A DNA stretch of 64,000 nt, taken from contig CP166133.1 of the NCBI GenBank assembly GCA_041228285.1, forward strand, positions 682,001 through 746,000, written 5' to 3'. The notes under the pieces were generated by a model that was not told where the DNA came from, made no database searches, and saw only the letters and a list, made by a program, of their open reading frames with translations. The DNA comes from Neisseriaceae bacterium CLB008 (GTDB lineage: Bacteria > Pseudomonadota > Gammaproteobacteria > Burkholderiales > Neisseriaceae). The position numbers and the translations under genes are program-made. The number at the start of each line of letters is the position of its first letter. Position 1 is the stretch's first letter. Shown in pieces: positions 44,278 through 53,302 of this stretch.

Positions 44278-45909
44278 CTAGGCCGGGTGTTTCTCAACGG
44301 CAATCTTCCGTAATTCATTTTTCTGAATTTTATTGGTGGCGGTTTTAGGTAGCTCACCAAACTCAAAGGCTTTAGGCACCTTAAAGCCGGCCAAATGCTC
44401 GCGGCAGAACTGATTCAACTCTTCGGCGGTAACGGTGGCATTGTCTTTGGTTTCCACAAAGGCAAACGGCACTTCGCCCCACTTGGCATCCGGTGCGGCC
44501 ACAACGGCGCAGGCCAAAACGTCGGGATGGTTGTACAACACGTTTTCCAATTCGATGCTGGAGATGTTTTCACCGCCAGAGATGATGATGTCTTTACTGC
44601 GGTCGGTGATTTTAACGTAGCTGTCGGCGTCCCAAACGCCGATGTCGCCGGTGTGGAACCAGCCGCCGGCAAAGCTAGCGGCGGTGGCTTCTTCATCTTT
44701 AAAATACCCTTTCATACAAATATTGCCACGGAACATTAATTCCCCCACGCTGTGGCCGTCTTGCGGGACTTTTTTCATGGTCAATGGATCGATGACGGCG
44801 AGGTCTGCCTGCATGTGGTAGCGGAGGCCTTGTCGGGCTTTGAGTTCTGAGCGTTGGGCGGCGCTTAGGTCTTGCCACTCAGGATGTTCAATACAGACTG
44901 AGGCCGGTCCATACACTTCAGTGAGGCCATAAACGTGGGTGATGTCAAACCCCATGGCCTCAAGGCTGGTGAGGGTGGCTTCTGGTGGCGGTGCGCCGGC
45001 GATCATGCCTTTAACCGTGTGTTCAATGCCGGCCTTAGCGGCGGCGCTGGCGTTGGCAAAGCCGGAGTGGACGATGGGCGCGGCTGAATAGTGGGTGATT
45101 TTTTCTTGACGAATCAAATCGAGGCAGTGTTGGGGCTCAAATTTACGTAAGCAGACGTTGACGCCTGCACGTGCGGCGATGGTCCAAGGGAAGCACCAGC
45201 CATTACAGTGAAACATGGGCAGCGTCCATAGATACACTGGGTGTTTGGGCATGTCCCATTCCAAGATATTGGACACGGCATTCAGGGCGGCGCCGCGATG
45301 ATGGTAGACGACGCCTTTAGGCTTACCCGTGGTGCCCGAGGTGTAGTTCAGGGCGATGGCGTCCCATTCATCGGTGGGCATGGTCCAGTTAAATTCAGGA
45401 TCACCGGCTTTGACGCAGTCTTCATAGTCAATGTCGCCAAAGGCGGCCACGTTTTTAGGCCCTTCTACATCGTTTACTTGAATCAGCTTGAGCTGCGGCA
45501 GGGCCTGGCGTAAGGCTTGAGCATGGCCGGCGAACTCACCGTCGATCAAAATGGCTTTGGCTTCACCGTGGCTGAGGCAATAGATTAAATCCTGTAGGTC
45601 TAGGCGCGTGTTTAAGGTGCTGAGGACGGCGCCGCTCATGGGGATGCTGAAGTGGGCTTCGACCATGGCGGGGGTGTTGTACAGTAAAGTGGCGACGGTG
45701 TCGTTTTTACCGATGCCCATGTTTTGTAGGCTGCTGGCAAAGCGCTTACAGCGCTCGAACGTTTGGGCCCAGGTTTGACGAATGGGGCCGTGCACAATGG
45801 CTAACTTAGGGCCATAAACGAGGGCGCTGCGGGCCAAATAGTCGATGGGGCTAAGCGCCACGTAGTTGGCCGTGGTTTTAGGCAGGCCTTGATCAAAGGG
45901 GGACGACAT
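44278..45909 (-). CDS. AMP-forming acyl-CoA synthetase
   Basis: A 543-residue adenylate-forming enzyme that activates a carboxylic acid to its acyl-CoA. The P-loop NYTSGTTGKPKGVVYHH, GLTEVYGP (A5), WFHTGDIGVWD (A7), KDIIISGGENISS (A8) and the catalytic Lys in TATNKIQKNELR (A10) are all present. Overall it is closest to medium-chain or methylmercaptopropionate-type ligases; chain-length preference is not clear. The start at 45909 has AGGAG 7 bp upstream. Transcribed alone. Confidence 0.9.
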   Translation of the reverse strand: MSSPFDQGLPKTTANYVALSPIDYLARSALVYGPKLAIVHGPIRQTWAQTFERCKRFASSLQNMGIGKNDTVATLLYNTPAMVEAHFSIPMSGAVLSTLNTRLDLQDLIYCLSHGEAKAILIDGEFAGHAQALRQALPQLKLIQVNDVEGPKNVAAFGDIDYEDCVKAGDPEFNWTMPTDEWDAIALNYTSGTTGKPKGVVYHHRGAALNAVSNILEWDMPKHPVYLWTLPMFHCNGWCFPWTIAARAGVNVCLRKFEPQHCLDLIRQEKITHYSAAPIVHSGFANASAAAKAGIEHTVKGMIAGAPPPEATLTSLEAMGFDITHVYGLTEVYGPASVCIEHPEWQDLSAAQRSELKARQGLRYHMQADLAVIDPLTMKKVPQDGHSVGELMFRGNICMKGYFKDEEATAASFAGGWFHTGDIGVWDADSYVKITDRSKDIIISGGENISSIELENVLYNHPDVLACAVVAAPDAKWGEVPFAFVETKDNATVTAEELNQFCREHLAGFKVPKAFEFGELPKTATNKIQKNELRKIAVEKHPA

Positions 45910-46045
45910 GGAGGACTCCTTCTTACGTAAACGAGATGGGCATAGGCCCTTGTTGTTATGATGGGTGACGCGATGCTGCATGTCTTGAGATTAGCAGTAA
46001 ATCTGTACGGGGCAAAGTGCTGTCTTGACCAAGGTTTAATCTAGA

Positions 46046-46408
46046 TCAGTTTTGTCGTAGGCCGATGCAGTTGCCCCAAGGGTCTTGAACTTGGCACATC
46101 CAAGACTGTGGGCCAATGTTCATGGGCCCGCGGTAGAGCGTGGCCCCCAGGCCGCAAAGGCGCTCAATTTCGGCCTGGATGTCATCGGTCGACCAATACA
46201 CCACTGAGCCGGCTGGACCGCAGGCGACTTTGGCGTCGGCGTTGACGATGGCCAGTTCAACCGTGCCTATCTGTAGGTGGCCCCAGTCGTCGGGCTGATG
46301 GCGAATGCGCTCGGCTTGGGGGAAGGCCTGCGCATACCAATCGGTGGCGCTTGCCCAATCGGGGACGTGCAGTAAAATGGCGACGATGTGGGGTGTGGGC
46401 GAGGGCAT
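46046..46408 (-). CDS. VOC (glyoxalase/bleomycin-resistance) superfamily protein
   Basis: A 120-residue single VOC module pair: HIVAILLHVPDWASATDWYAQAFPQAER at the start, WGHLQIGTVELAIVN, VVYWSTDDIQAEIERLCGLGATLYRGPMNI and CQVQDPWGNCIGLRQ at the end. The D-PxGN-x-IGL ending and absence of other domains are typical. Substrate unknown. Confidence 0.85.
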   Translation of the reverse strand: MPSPTPHIVAILLHVPDWASATDWYAQAFPQAERIRHQPDDWGHLQIGTVELAIVNADAKVACGPAGSVVYWSTDDIQAEIERLCGLGATLYRGPMNIGPQSWMCQVQDPWGNCIGLRQN

Positions 46409-46437
46409 ATTGACCTTTGTGCAGGGAATGTGAAAAT

Positions 46438-46459
46438 GCCCCGTCGTGAGCGACAGGGC
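46438..46459 (-). terminator. Hairpin downstream of the 24-residue ORF
   Basis: On the minus strand GCCCTGTCG / CGACGGGGC (one G-U pair) with a CTCA loop, followed by ATTTTCA. It sits between the small ORF and the VOC gene. Confidence 0.6.
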
Positions 46460-46478
46460 ATTGGTTGATTTAGGGTGC

Positions 46479-46553
46479 TTACTTAGTTGGCGTATTTTGA
46501 TCTTGCATTTTTTTTAATGCGCGAAATACAGCGAGACGTCGTCTATGTTGCAT
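46479..46553 (-). CDS. Possible 24-residue basic peptide
   Basis: ATG preceded by GAGAGGA at 7 bp, 24 codons and a TAA stop, then a terminator-like hairpin 19 bp later. The peptide begins MQHRRRLAVF and is strongly basic in its first half, with KKMQDQNTPTK at the end. No family recognised. It may be a genuine small protein, a leader, or chance; the RBS and hairpin support expression. The flanking 46554-46786 is AT-rich with no other supportable gene. Confidence 0.4.
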   Translation of the reverse strand: MQHRRRLAVFRALKKMQDQNTPTK

Positions 46554-46786
46554 AATAAATCCTCTCTAATAATGATTTTGTTTTGTTGGTTATTCATTAC
46601 GAGACCAGTAAAACAATCGGTTGGTTATTTTTGGAGTTGTGGCCGTGAGAGCGTGAGAGTCAAACAAAGTGATGAGTACAAGTGGTTATTATTAAATACT
46701 TATCGTGCCACACATAGATAGACGTTATAGGAATAGAAAAGTTCTGTCAAGCATTAAATTGAATTTGATTCATTTATTTAGCTTAA

Positions 46787-47383
46787 TCAAACCTCATATT
46801 GATCTTGGTTAAGCCTTTGTTTTTTGAGTAAAACCAAAACCGAGCCATCGTTGCCGCTGGATTCTTCAGTAAAGGCTAAGACATCGGGGTGTTTTTTGAG
46901 CCATTGGCGTACGGTGGCTTTGAGAACAGGTTTAAAGTCGTGGGAGCCTAAGCCGCTGCCGTGGACTACGCGGCAGCAAACGCCGTGCTGACGAATTTCA
47001 TGGATGAAGACGTTCAGCGCCTGCTGAGCCTTTAGCTGCGTGTAGCCATGTAGGTCGAGTGTCCCCATGATGGGGTAGACGCCGCTGAGTAGCTTGTCTA
47101 AATCTTGTTGGCCACGACCATTTTTACTGTGTGAGGCGGGGATGTCTTCCACCCAGTCGCCCACGTAAAAGAACGCACCTTCGTCCAGCTCCACCATAGG
47201 TTGCGGGCGCACGCGGATGCCGCCCTTAGGTTTTGGGTGGTGATATTGATTGCGGCCCTTAAGCGGGGTCACCGCCCCGACCATTTGCGCAAAACTGGGC
47301 TCTGGTGCTGGTTTTGGCTTGGGCTTTGGTTTGGCGGGTGGGGCCGGAATGGCTTTTAGCTGGTCTTTAAAATCTTTGGCCAT
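46787..47383 (-). CDS. Smr domain protein
   Basis: A 198-residue protein. N-terminal third is basic and Pro/Lys-rich (PAPPAKPKPKPKPAPEP, about 14-30). The C-terminal Smr domain (about 113-195) carries GTLDLHGYTQLKAQQALNVFI and the HGxG motif VVHGSGLGSHDF. Stand-alone Smr proteins of this kind are predicted nucleases or nucleic-acid-binding proteins. It lies alone downstream of the aldehyde dehydrogenase terminator. Confidence 0.88.
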   Translation of the reverse strand: MAKDFKDQLKAIPAPPAKPKPKPKPAPEPSFAQMVGAVTPLKGRNQYHHPKPKGGIRVRPQPMVELDEGAFFYVGDWVEDIPASHSKNGRGQQDLDKLLSGVYPIMGTLDLHGYTQLKAQQALNVFIHEIRQHGVCCRVVHGSGLGSHDFKPVLKATVRQWLKKHPDVLAFTEESSGNDGSVLVLLKKQRLNQDQYEV

Positions 47384-47396
47384 GGCGTGTATGCGT

Positions 47397-47444
47397 AAAA
47401 AAACTGCTTGAAGGCCTTCATGATAGCAGGCTTCAAGCAGTTTT
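47397..47444 (-). terminator. Terminator of the polyamine aldehyde dehydrogenase gene
   Basis: Fourteen-base perfect inverted repeat AAAACTGCTTGAAG / CTTCAAGCAGTTTT with a 17-base spacer that pairs further; T-run on the minus strand. Confidence 0.85.
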
Positions 47445-47458
47445 GCGAAGGCGTGGCC

Positions 47459-48931
47459 TTAGAGTTTAATTAAGGTGCTCTTCAGTTCCGTGTATTTTTC
47501 TAGGGCATGAATCGACTTGTCGCGACCATTGCCCGACTGTTTGAAGCCGCCAAAGGGAAGGTTCATGTCGCCACCTTCGTCGTAGCAGTTGACCCAAACC
47601 GTACCGGCTCTGAGCTTACGCGCCACTTTATGGGCGGTGCTGAGGTTACTGGTCCAAAGTGCTGCGCCTAGGCCATATTGGCTGTTGTTGGCGATGGCCA
47701 CGGCTTCTTCTTGGGTTTTGAAGGTGATGACGCTCAAAACAGGGCCGAAAATCTCTTCGGTGGCGACAATATCGTCCGGCTTGGTTTCAAAGGCGGTTGG
47801 CTCTAAGAAATAGCCTTTGCCGTCTACTTTCTTCGATTCCCCGCCCATAATTAAGGTCGATTGCGCCTTACCCTTGGCCACATAGTCCAACACTTTTTGG
47901 TATTGAATACTGTCTACTAATGGGCCCATGGTGGCTTTGTCATCTAATGGGTCGGCGGTTACGTAACGCTTAGCGGCTTCTTTAAAGTGCTGTAGGAAGG
48001 CTTCTTTAACGTCTTCTTGCACCAGAACGCGTGAGCCCGCGGTACACACCTGGCCCATATTGTAATAGATGCCGCCGGCGGCTGAACGGGCGGCTTTTTT
48101 GAGGTCAGGGCAGTCGGCGAAAATGATGTTGGGTGACTTGCCGCCTAGCTCCAGCCACACGCGCTTCAGGTTAGACTGGGCGCCGTAGCCCATGATGAGC
48201 TTGCCGACGTTGGTGGAGCCGGTAAAGGCCACGCAGTCTACGTCCATGTGTAAAGACAGGGCTTTACCGACGCTACCTGGGCCGGGCAACACTTGGAACA
48301 CGCCGTCAGGAATGCCGGCTTCTTTGGCGATTTGGGCCAAGCGAATCGCGGTTAGGGGCGATTTTTCAGACGGTTTGAGGATGACGCTGTTGCCTGCGGC
48401 TAGGGCCGGCGCGTATTTCCATGAGGCCATCATTAAAGGGAAGTTCCATGGCACGACGGCCGCCACCACGCCGACGGCTTGGCGGGTTACTAGGCCTAGG
48501 TATTTAGGGTCGAGCGGGGCGACTTCATCGCCGACTTTGTCGATGACTTCAGCATACCACTCTACGGTGTGAATGCTGCCCCCAATGTCGACGGCCTGAC
48601 AATCAGAAATGGGTTTGCCCGTGTCGATGGTTTCCAAAAGGGCTAATTCATCGGCGTGCTTCGTCATTAAGGCCGCCATTTTTTTCATGATGGTGGCACG
48701 CGCCCGCGGTGCTAAGTCGGCCCAAACGCCAGACTCAAAGGCGGCGCGCGCGTGTTTAACCGCTAGGTCGATCTCGATTTCACCGCATTCGGTGATTTGG
48801 GCAATTTCTTCCTCGGTCGCAGGGTTAATGCTGGCAAAGGTTTTGCCATCGGCAGCGGCTACGTATTGGCCGTTGATGAAGGCGCGGGTTTCAATGCTTA
48901 GGTTTTTTAAACGTTCTTGCCAAACACTCAT
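47459..48931 (-). CDS. puuC: Aldehyde dehydrogenase, PuuC/PauC type
   Basis: A 490-residue NAD(P)-dependent aldehyde dehydrogenase. The catalytic Cys is in NMGQVCTAGSRVLVQ, the general-base Glu in [10 protein letters not shown], the NAD loop FTGSTNVGKL, and [22 protein letters not shown] is the oxyanion/Asn segment. N-terminal INGQYVAAADGKTFASINPATEEEIAQITECGEIEID is close to gamma-glutamyl-gamma-aminobutyraldehyde dehydrogenases. It is divergent to puuD, with puuA and the aminotransferase nearby, which supports the polyamine role. Confidence 0.88.
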   Translation of the reverse strand: MSVWQERLKNLSIETRAFINGQYVAAADGKTFASINPATEEEIAQITECGEIEIDLAVKHARAAFESGVWADLAPRARATIMKKMAALMTKHADELALLETIDTGKPISDCQAVDIGGSIHTVEWYAEVIDKVGDEVAPLDPKYLGLVTRQAVGVVAAVVPWNFPLMMASWKYAPALAAGNSVILKPSEKSPLTAIRLAQIAKEAGIPDGVFQVLPGPGSVGKALSLHMDVDCVAFTGSTNVGKLIMGYGAQSNLKRVWLELGGKSPNIIFADCPDLKKAARSAAGGIYYNMGQVCTAGSRVLVQEDVKEAFLQHFKEAAKRYVTADPLDDKATMGPLVDSIQYQKVLDYVAKGKAQSTLIMGGESKKVDGKGYFLEPTAFETKPDDIVATEEIFGPVLSVITFKTQEEAVAIANNSQYGLGAALWTSNLSTAHKVARKLRAGTVWVNCYDEGGDMNLPFGGFKQSGNGRDKSIHALEKYTELKSTLIKL

Positions 48932-49279
48932 AAATCTCTCCTAGTTATGACCTCACCGCGACGCGTCGCAAGGTGAGTATGAATAAGCGGGTGTGCTTTG
49001 ATCCAGCCTCTGCTGACCGTCTCTATGCGATCAAGGGCTGGTATTTTTATTCTAATATAGAGAAGAATGGGCGGCTTAGCCAAGGGGTATTTGAAAATAA
49101 AGTTGAACTGTGGCTTATTTTGTCCATCGTCTGGCGGTGGTTAGGGGCGCTTTGCGGCCAGCATGGGGAATCTGCTTGCTCGTTTAAATGGCCTCGGTTA
49201 AGGTTGATCTGAGCAGCCATTGAAATAGACGAACCATAACGTCTGTCGGGCTGGATTCATTTATCTTTAGGAGCGATGT
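48932..49279. other. Divergent intergenic region of the polyamine genes
   Basis: 348 bp between the aldehyde dehydrogenase and puuD. It must hold both promoters, but I see no confident -35/-10 pair and no palindrome long enough to name as an operator. No ORF is supportable. Confidence 0.45.
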
Positions 49280-50035
49280 ATGCAAAAGCGACCAGTCATT
49301 GGCATTCCGTGCGACGTTAAGCCGGTAGGGGCCATGCCGTTTCATTGCGTGGGAGACAAATACATTCATGCGGTGCAAAGCACGGTGGGCGACGTGGTAT
49401 TGCTGCCGGCTTTGGGCCAGCAAGCGGTGATTGAACGGCTATTGCCGCTTTTAGACGGCGTGTTTTTATCGGGCTCATTATCTAATGTGGCACCCGAATA
49501 CTATCATGGTGATCCGAGCCGATCGGGCACCTTGCACGACACTTTGCGGGATCAAACGACGCTGCCGCTGATTCGGAAGATAGTGTCTATGGGCATGCCT
49601 CTTTTAGGCGTGTGCCGAGGTTTTCAGGAAATGAACGTCGCCTTTGGCGGCACGCTGCACCAGCACGTGCAAGAGCTGCCCGGCATGTTAGACCACCGTG
49701 AACCCGAGAGTGACAGCATGGCGACGATGTATCAAGACGCCCACGACGTGCATTTCGCGGCCGATAGCTGGCTACAGGCATGGTTGGGTAAAGACCGCAC
49801 GCGGGTGAATTCCTTACATCAGCAGGGCATTAAGGATCTTGCGCCTGGCTTAATGGTTGAGGCAACGGCGCCTGATGGCTTAATTGAGGCGGTGCGGGTG
49901 CAAGAAGCGGTGCGGTTTGCCTATGGCGTGCAATGGCATCCTGAATGGCTGTTTGATGAGAAAGAAGCCTCGGTCGCGATTTTTCAGGCATTTAAAACAG
50001 CTTGTGAGGATTACCGTCAAAATAAAGCCGAATAA
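49280..50035 (+). CDS. puuD: Gamma-glutamyl-GABA hydrolase (class I glutamine amidotransferase-like)
   Basis: A 251-residue enzyme that releases GABA and glutamate from gamma-glutamyl-GABA. The nucleophile Cys is in LLGVCRGFQEMNVAFGGTLHQ, the catalytic His in YGVQWHPEWL, and VNSLHQQGIKDLAPGL is a PuuD-type segment; N-terminus RPVIGIPCDVKPVG is also typical. RBS TAGGAG lies 7 bp before the ATG. A terminator closes the gene, so it is separate from puuA. Confidence 0.92.
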   Translation: MQKRPVIGIPCDVKPVGAMPFHCVGDKYIHAVQSTVGDVVLLPALGQQAVIERLLPLLDGVFLSGSLSNVAPEYYHGDPSRSGTLHDTLRDQTTLPLIRKIVSMGMPLLGVCRGFQEMNVAFGGTLHQHVQELPGMLDHREPESDSMATMYQDAHDVHFAADSWLQAWLGKDRTRVNSLHQQGIKDLAPGLMVEATAPDGLIEAVRVQEAVRFAYGVQWHPEWLFDEKEASVAIFQAFKTACEDYRQNKAE

Positions 50036-50086
50036 GGGTGAATTTCGGACAATCAGCAGCAAAGAGACAGTGTATACAGGTTAAAA

Positions 50087-50135
50087 AACAGTCAGTTTAT
50101 TTGAGTTTAGGCTCAAAAGGCTGGCTGTCTTTTTT
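50087..50135 (+). terminator. Terminator after puuD
   Basis: Outer stem AACAGTCAG with CTGGCTGT (one G-U pair) and an inner TTGAG/CTCAA stem, followed by T6. Confidence 0.8.
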
Positions 50136-50250
50136 GATGCTGTAAGCCTTTGAGTTATTGGGTTTAAATGATAATTATGGCGAAAATAAAATATGAAAAA
50201 GGGTTTGTGGTTTATGTTGCGGTGCAATATCGAAAGGTGGTGAGGGGTGG

Positions 50251-50279
50251 CTGACAGCCCGAAAATGGTGTGATAGAGT
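50251..50279 (+). promoter_or_regulatory. Candidate promoter of puuA-aminotransferase operon
   Basis: CTGACA (-35) and TAGAGT (-10) separated by 17 bp. It implies a leader of about 130 nt before the puuA start, in which no riboswitch is recognised. Confidence 0.45.
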
Positions 50280-50418
50280 GATTTTAACCATTAGACATGA
50301 GCCTTTTCAAAATAAAAAACATAATGGTGGGCCTGCCGTGAATAGCGGTGATTTCGGGCCATTAATCGTCACACCCGTAGCACCCCCCAAACAAACGAGA
50401 AAAACCTGAGGATAAGCT

Positions 50419-51753
50419 ATGTACCAGAATATATTTGACTGGCTAAGAGACAATCGCATCACTGAAGTCGAGTGCATTTTGCCCGACATTACCGGTGTTG
50501 CCCGCGGTAAAATTATCCCCAAAGACAAGTTCGAATCAGAGCCTGAAATGCGTCTGCCAGAAGCCGTGCTGCTGCAGACCGTAACCGGTGACTTTCCCGA
50601 CGACAGCATGCTGGACTTAACCGACCCTGATATGGAGTTAAAGCCCGATGCCGCGACCTTGCGCTATGTGCCTTGGTCGGAAGACTTAACCGCGCAAATC
50701 ATTTTTGACTGCTACACCCCAGAGGGCATGCCGGTGGATACGGCGCCTCGGAACGTGTTAAAGCGTGTATTGGCCTTATACGATGAGTTGGGCTGGGAGC
50801 CTGTGGTAGCCCCCGAGATGGAGTTCTATCTGGTCGCACCGAATCCAGACCCTGACATTCCTTTGAATCCGCCGATTGGGCGTACAGGCCGTGCCGAATT
50901 TGGCCGGCGCTCTTACGCGATTGATGCGGTGAATGAATTTGACCCTTTATTTGAAGACATCTATGACTACTGTTATGCCCAGAATTTAGAAGTAGACACC
51001 TTGATTCATGAAATCGGTCAGGCCCAGATGGAAATTAACTTCTTGCATGGGAATGCTTTAGAGCTGGCCGACCAGGTGTTCTTATTTAAACGCACCGTAC
51101 GCGAAGCGGCGTTACGCCACAATATGTACGCCACCTTTATGGCCAAGCCGATGGAAGGTGAGCCGGGCAGCGCCATGCACGTGCATCAAAGCATCATAGA
51201 TAAAGAAACCGGTAAAAACGTGTTCAGTAATGAAGACGGTTCGCCTTCTGAAACCTTCTTCCACTTTATTGCGGGCATGCAAGAATATTTACCCCGTTCC
51301 ATGCCGTTCTTTGCACCTTACGTGAACTCACACCGTCGTCTAACCCCGTATTCGGCTGCGCCGACCAATGTGGAATGGGGCTATGACAACCGCACCGTGG
51401 GCTTACGCGTGCCGCGCTCTAGTGCGAATGCGCGTCGAGTCGAAAACCGTTTGCCGGGCGTGGACGTGAATCCTTATATTGCCTTGGCCTGCTCTTTGGC
51501 CTGTGGTTATTTGGGCATCCGGGATAAATTACAGCCTACGGCACCGTTAGACACCAATGCTTATGAATTACCCTATCAATTCCCCAGCACCATGGAGCAT
51601 TCGATTGAAAAATTGCGTAAGTGTGAAGCGATCCAAGAAATTTTAGGCAAGCGTTTTGTGGAGATGTACATCGGCGTGAAAGAGAAAGAGATCGCTGAAT
51701 ATTTCCGCGTGATCAGCCCTTGGGAACGCAAACACCTATTGCTACACGTTTAA
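50419..51753 (+). CDS. puuA: Gamma-glutamylpolyamine synthetase (glutamine synthetase family)
   Basis: A 444-residue member of the glutamine synthetase superfamily. FDWLRDNRITEVECILPDITGVARGKIIP is the N-terminal beta-grasp domain; PEMEFYLV, HEIGQAQMEINF and NPYIALACSLACGYLGI belong to the catalytic domain with its metal-binding Glu and His, and the GS adenylation loop is missing. This matches PuuA/PauA, which glutamylate putrescine or other polyamines, rather than GlnA. The aminotransferase gene follows after 56 bp. Confidence 0.92.
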   Translation: MYQNIFDWLRDNRITEVECILPDITGVARGKIIPKDKFESEPEMRLPEAVLLQTVTGDFPDDSMLDLTDPDMELKPDAATLRYVPWSEDLTAQIIFDCYTPEGMPVDTAPRNVLKRVLALYDELGWEPVVAPEMEFYLVAPNPDPDIPLNPPIGRTGRAEFGRRSYAIDAVNEFDPLFEDIYDYCYAQNLEVDTLIHEIGQAQMEINFLHGNALELADQVFLFKRTVREAALRHNMYATFMAKPMEGEPGSAMHVHQSIIDKETGKNVFSNEDGSPSETFFHFIAGMQEYLPRSMPFFAPYVNSHRRLTPYSAAPTNVEWGYDNRTVGLRVPRSSANARRVENRLPGVDVNPYIALACSLACGYLGIRDKLQPTAPLDTNAYELPYQFPSTMEHSIEKLRKCEAIQEILGKRFVEMYIGVKEKEIAEYFRVISPWERKHLLLHV

Positions 51754-51809
51754 TCCTGGCGCTGAATTCGCCAGTTAAAGCAAGAATATACCTAACGAGG
51801 AGAACGAAT

Positions 51810-53174
51810 ATGTCTAAAAATGCGATTGCGAAAGCCGACGGTCAATACCACCTGCACCCATTTAGCGATAATGGGGCGCTGCGCGAAGAAGGCGTACGCG
51901 TGATTGAGCGTGCAGAAGGAATTTACCTCTATGATTCTGAAGGCAATAAAATCATCGATGGCATGGGTGGCCTATGGTGTGTGAACATTGGCTATGGCCG
52001 CAAAGAATTAGCCGAGGTGGCCAAGAAGCAAATGGAAACCTTGGGGTACTACAATACCTTCTTTAAAACCACCCATCCTGCGGTGGTGGCGCTGTCGGAA
52101 ACCTTAAATACGGTGACGCCAGAAGGCTTTGACTATATTTTCTACACCAACTCAGGCTCTGAGTCGGTGGACACCATGATCCGCATGGTGCGCCACTATT
52201 GGGCCAGCGTGGGCAAGCCAGAAAAGAATGTGTTGATTGGCCGCTGGAATGGCTATCACGGCTCAACCATTGCCGGCGCCAGCATGGGCGGCATGAAGGG
52301 CATGCACAAGCAAAGCGGCACGATCCCCGGTATTGAGCACATTGATCAGCCTTGGTATTACGGCCTAGGCGGTGATTTAAGCCCGGAAGAGTTTGGCCTA
52401 AAAGCGGCACAGTGGCTAGAGGATAAAATTTTGGAGGTGGGTGCTGATAAAGTAGCGGCCTTTGTGGGCGAGCCGATTCAGGGCGCCGGCGGGGTGATCA
52501 TTCCGCCCTCAACCTATTGGCCGCGCATCCAAGAAATCTGCCGCAAGCACGATATTCTCCTAGTGGCCGATGAAGTGATCTGTGGCTTTGGCCGTACTGG
52601 TAACTGGTTTGGCTTCCAAACCATGGGCTTCATGCCGGACATGTTTACGTCGGCTAAGGGCATTTCTTCTGGCTACCAGCCGATTGGCGCCGTATTCATC
52701 AATAAGCGTGTGGCTGATGGCCTGATGGCTGGCGGTGATTTCGAGCATGGCTTTACTTATTCAGGCCACCCCGTGGCGGCCGCTGTGGCCAAGGCCAACG
52801 TGGAGATTTTGAAGAACGAAAACATCATTAAAAATGTGCACGACGACATCGGTCCCTACATGCAAAAACGCTGGCGTGAAACCTTTGGTCAGTTTAAATA
52901 CGTCGATGACGTGCGCGGTGTGGGCATGGTGCAGGGCTTTACCTTGGTGAAAGACAAGGCTAGCCGTACCCTGTTTGAAGGCTCAGACGGCGCAGGTGTG
53001 ATGTGCCGTGACATCTTCTTTAAAAACAATTTGATTATGCGCGCCTGCGGTGATCATATGGTGAGCGCACCGCCGTTGGTGATGACTCATGCTGAGATTG
53101 ATGAAATGATGGCCATTGCGACGAAGTGTATGCAAGCGTTCGAAGCACAAATGGATCAGAAGCTAGGCCGCTAA
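51810..53174 (+). CDS. spuC: Putrescine/diamine:pyruvate aminotransferase (class III)
   Basis: A 454-residue PLP-dependent omega-aminotransferase. YDSEGNKIIDGMGGLWCVNIGYG at the N-terminus, FYTNSGSESVDTMIRMVRHYW, WNGYHGSTIAGASMGG, LLVADEVICGFGRTGNWFG, and the PLP lysine in FTSAKGISSGYQPIGA. This profile is that of SpuC and related polyamine:pyruvate aminotransferases. Start at the ATG at 51810 with GAGGAGA 7 bp upstream; the longer frame from 51720 overlaps puuA and is unconserved. Confidence 0.88.
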   Translation: MSKNAIAKADGQYHLHPFSDNGALREEGVRVIERAEGIYLYDSEGNKIIDGMGGLWCVNIGYGRKELAEVAKKQMETLGYYNTFFKTTHPAVVALSETLNTVTPEGFDYIFYTNSGSESVDTMIRMVRHYWASVGKPEKNVLIGRWNGYHGSTIAGASMGGMKGMHKQSGTIPGIEHIDQPWYYGLGGDLSPEEFGLKAAQWLEDKILEVGADKVAAFVGEPIQGAGGVIIPPSTYWPRIQEICRKHDILLVADEVICGFGRTGNWFGFQTMGFMPDMFTSAKGISSGYQPIGAVFINKRVADGLMAGGDFEHGFTYSGHPVAAAVAKANVEILKNENIIKNVHDDIGPYMQKRWRETFGQFKYVDDVRGVGMVQGFTLVKDKASRTLFEGSDGAGVMCRDIFFKNNLIMRACGDHMVSAPPLVMTHAEIDEMMAIATKCMQAFEAQMDQKLGR

Positions 53175-53199
53175 GGCTGAATCTGGTTGCCGAGATGCT

Positions 53200-53230
53200 A
53201 AAGCCCACCCTTTTCAGGGTGGGCTTTTTT
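53200..53230. terminator. Bidirectional terminator
   Basis: Perfect 11-bp stem AAAGCCCACCC / GGGTGGGCTTT with a 6-base loop between the aminotransferase gene and convergent ubiD. Confidence 0.92.
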
Positions 53231-53302
53231 GTCGCGCGCTGGCGCCAGGTGCTAAAAGGGCAAGGCTGCTGGTGTCGACGTTGCTTTTCGGCTAACCAAG
53301 AG

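Noticed and set aside
48361-48380. TTCAGACGGT, near match to the Neisseria DNA uptake sequence
   Set aside because: A single imperfect match inside a coding region; I saw no full copy or inverted pairs in terminators, so uptake-sequence enrichment is not supported.
50136-50418. Sigma-54 promoter upstream of puuA (GTGGTTTATGTTGCGG)
   Set aside because: GG and GC are separated by 8 instead of 10 bases, which breaks the required -24/-12 spacing.
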